Positions 62,574 to 64,000 of a DNA stretch of 64,000 nucleotides are shown here, piece by piece. Within the stretch, counting starts at the first letter, position 1, and each line of letters starts with the position of its first letter. The notes below the pieces were generated by a model that saw only the letters and a list, made by a program, of their open reading frames with translations, made no database searches and was not told the DNA's origin. Source of the DNA: Halorussus marinus (GTDB lineage Archaea > Halobacteriota > Halobacteria > Halobacteriales > Haladaptataceae); NCBI RefSeq assembly GCF_004765795.1, contig NZ_SBIV01000005.1, forward strand, positions 1-64,000, in the 5' to 3' direction. Both the position numbers and the translations under genes were made by a program.

Positions 62574-63776
62574 ATGGCAGACGACAACGACGCCGAGAGC
62601 CCGACGCGCCGCCGATTCCTGATCGCGGGCGGAACCGCCGCGACAGCCGCCATCGCGGGCTGTACCGGCGCGAGCGACTCCGGGGACCGGACGACCACGA
62701 CCGAGACGACGGCGACGACCGAGGCCGCCACGACCCGACCGGAAACCGACGAGACGACCGACGAGGAGACGACCACCGAAGACTCCTCGTACACGGTCTC
62801 GATGGCTCCGGTCGGCGACGTGACCTTCGAGTCGGTGCCCGAGACGTGGGTCGCGAACAACGGGAGCTGGGCCGACATGGGCGCGGCGCTCGGCGTCGAA
62901 CCGCCGAAGGCGGTCTGGCTGACGAGCCGGTATCACACCCAGTACTACGACGCCATCGACGGCGTCTCGGTCGACAAGAGCGACATGGTCGACCTCTCGC
63001 AGGACGGGGTGAGCAAGGAGTTGTTCTACGACCTCGACGCCGACGTCCACGTCATCGACCCCAACTTCCTGATGAACCGGTTCGGCGGCTGGAAGCAGGC
63101 CGATATCGACGAGATCCGCGACCGGGTCGGTCCGTTCTTCGGCAACAGCATCTTCTCGCAGGGGTACGGCTGGCACGAGGACTACCGGTATTACGACCTC
63201 TACGAGGCGTTCGAGAAGCTCGCGCGGGCGTTCCAACGCACCGACCGCTACGAGGCGTTTAGCGCGCTCCACGAGGAGTTCCAGTCGTCGGTCTCCGAAA
63301 TCGTCCCGCCGGAGGGCGAGCGCCCCGCGGTCGCGATCGCCTGGGCGGGCGCCGACGAACCGGAGACGTTCCTGCCGTACGTCGTGAGCGAGGGGACAAG
63401 CTTCAAGCAGTGGCGCGACCTCGGGGTCCGGGACGCGCTCGCGGAGACCGACGTCGAGGACTTCCACGACAACCGCGGCGAGATCGACTACGAGACCCTG
63501 CTCGAAATCGACCCGGACGTGTTGCTCCTCCGGGGCCACGAGACCAAAACCGCCGCGGAGTTCCGGGACACGGTCGTCTCGTTCATGGCGGACCACGACG
63601 TCGCGAGCAGTCTGAGCGCGGTCCAGAACGGCGACGTCTACCGGGGCGGCCCGCTGTATCAGGGGCCGATCACGAACCTCGTCCTCACCGAGCGCGCCGC
63701 CCAACAGGTCTACGGCGTCGAGGCGGACCTGTTCGACCGCCAGCGCGTCGCCGACATCGTCGCCGGCGACGTCTGA
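62574..63776 (+). CDS. iron-siderophore binding lipoprotein
   Basis: 400-residue periplasmic-binding-like lipoprotein. It has a twin-arginine signal (PTRRRFLIAGG) and a lipobox at AIAGC, then a Thr/Glu-rich linker of about 40 residues. The core is of the FepB/TroA type, with LLEIDPDVLLLRGHET. Two DtxR-type operators precede it, so it is iron-repressed. It follows the ATPase gene by 82 bases but has its own control region. Confidence 0.88.
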   Translation: MADDNDAESPTRRRFLIAGGTAATAAIAGCTGASDSGDRTTTTETTATTEAATTRPETDETTDEETTTEDSSYTVSMAPVGDVTFESVPETWVANNGSWADMGAALGVEPPKAVWLTSRYHTQYYDAIDGVSVDKSDMVDLSQDGVSKELFYDLDADVHVIDPNFLMNRFGGWKQADIDEIRDRVGPFFGNSIFSQGYGWHEDYRYYDLYEAFEKLARAFQRTDRYEAFSALHEEFQSSVSEIVPPEGERPAVAIAWAGADEPETFLPYVVSEGTSFKQWRDLGVRDALAETDVEDFHDNRGEIDYETLLEIDPDVLLLRGHETKTAAEFRDTVVSFMADHDVASSLSAVQNGDVYRGGPLYQGPITNLVLTERAAQQVYGVEADLFDRQRVADIVAGDV

Positions 63777-63821
63777 GTCGCCGCCGTAACGTTCAATTCT
63801 CGGCCCGTGGTATCGACGCCC

Positions 63822-63968
63822 ATGGCACAGTGCCCTCACTGCGAGTCCGACATCACCGACTGGGCCGAGCGACTGGAGAGCGGCGTGGCCGCGAGCTCGC
63901 CGAAGGTCTGGACCTGCCCGGACTGTGACTCGGTGCTCGGGATCTCCGACTGGGGGTCGAAGACGTAA
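63822..63968 (+). CDS. small double-CxxC zinc-ribbon protein
   Basis: 48-residue protein MAQCPHCESDITDWAERLES continuing to WTCPDCDSVLGISDWG. Two CxxC pairs make a complete zinc ribbon. A TATA-like CGTTCAAT lies about 25-32 bases before the ATG. The remaining bases to the window end (TTAACGCAAACGCAAACGC) look like the start of the next intergenic region. Confidence 0.75.
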   Translation: MAQCPHCESDITDWAERLESGVAASSPKVWTCPDCDSVLGISDWGSKT

Positions 63969-64000
63969 CGTTAACGCAAACGCAAACGCTTACGCACGGT

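Overview
The window is from a haloarchaeon (class Halobacteria). The support is very high GC with strong C/G third-position preference, acidic Asp/Glu-rich proteins, leaderless genes with a TATA element centred about 27 bases before the start codon, twin-arginine lipoprotein signals, a PGF-CTERM surface protein, HTH-10 (bacterio-opsin-activator type) regulators, HalOD1 and DICT domains, archaeal EF-1alpha, Orc1/Cdc6 and an archaeal 16S 5' end. Only 31 bases of 16S are present, so I do not name a genus.

Layout. 1-600: 5' end of a 16S rRNA gene reading leftward, with its leader and five tandem rRNA promoters. 0.6-4.2 kb: nikR, a small membrane protein and the copper exporter copA. 4.4-9.9 kb: a cobalamin operon (cbiE, cobT, cbiA, cobA, cbiP). 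10-14 kb: a thioesterase and the ribonucleotide reductase pair nrdA-nrdB, whose small subunit lacks the radical tyrosine. 14-18 kb: a TRASH-domain Lrp regulator, a Nudix hydrolase, and an Htr transducer overlapping an opsin gene that has lost the retinal lysine. 18-25.7 kb: one leftward block of HTH-10 regulator, complete ABC importer, class III CoA-transferase and LeuA-like synthase. 26-31 kb: an AI-2E-type membrane protein, an aldo/keto reductase, an MFS carrier, EF-1alpha and a small acidic protein. 31-34 kb: a tripartite tricarboxylate transporter. 34-38.6 kb: uracil-DNA glycosylase, small proteins, MBL hydrolase and a hybrid histidine kinase. 38.6-41.2 kb: a replication origin built around orc1/cdc6, with 17 ORB-like elements in four oriented groups and an AT-rich tract. 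41-51 kb: methyltransferase, thioredoxin, S9 peptidase, small regulators, a PGF-CTERM protein, LLM and M24 proteins, a duplicated EthD protein and a DsrE protein. 51-58 kb: heme genes (hemE, a HemY-type oxidase, hemH) around a cytochrome P450 with a divergent HTH-10 regulator. 58-64 kb: a DEDD nuclease, membrane and zinc-ribbon proteins, and an iron-uptake ATPase and binding protein behind DtxR-type operators.

How the parts connect. Metal biology recurs: nickel sensing (NikR), copper export plus a likely copper sensor (TRASH-Lrp), cobalt as cobalamin, iron uptake, and heme synthesis feeding a P450. The most unusual items are the lysine-less opsin paired with an Htr transducer; four leaderless micro-ORFs (before cbiE, cobT, the AI-2E gene and the iron ATPase) whose stop codons overlap the next start by four bases; the origin with its exact 37-bp tandem ORB repeat; a class Ic-like ribonucleotide reductase; and the ABC/CoA-transferase/LeuA-like catabolic block. 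All assignments come from reading motifs by eye; no database search was run.
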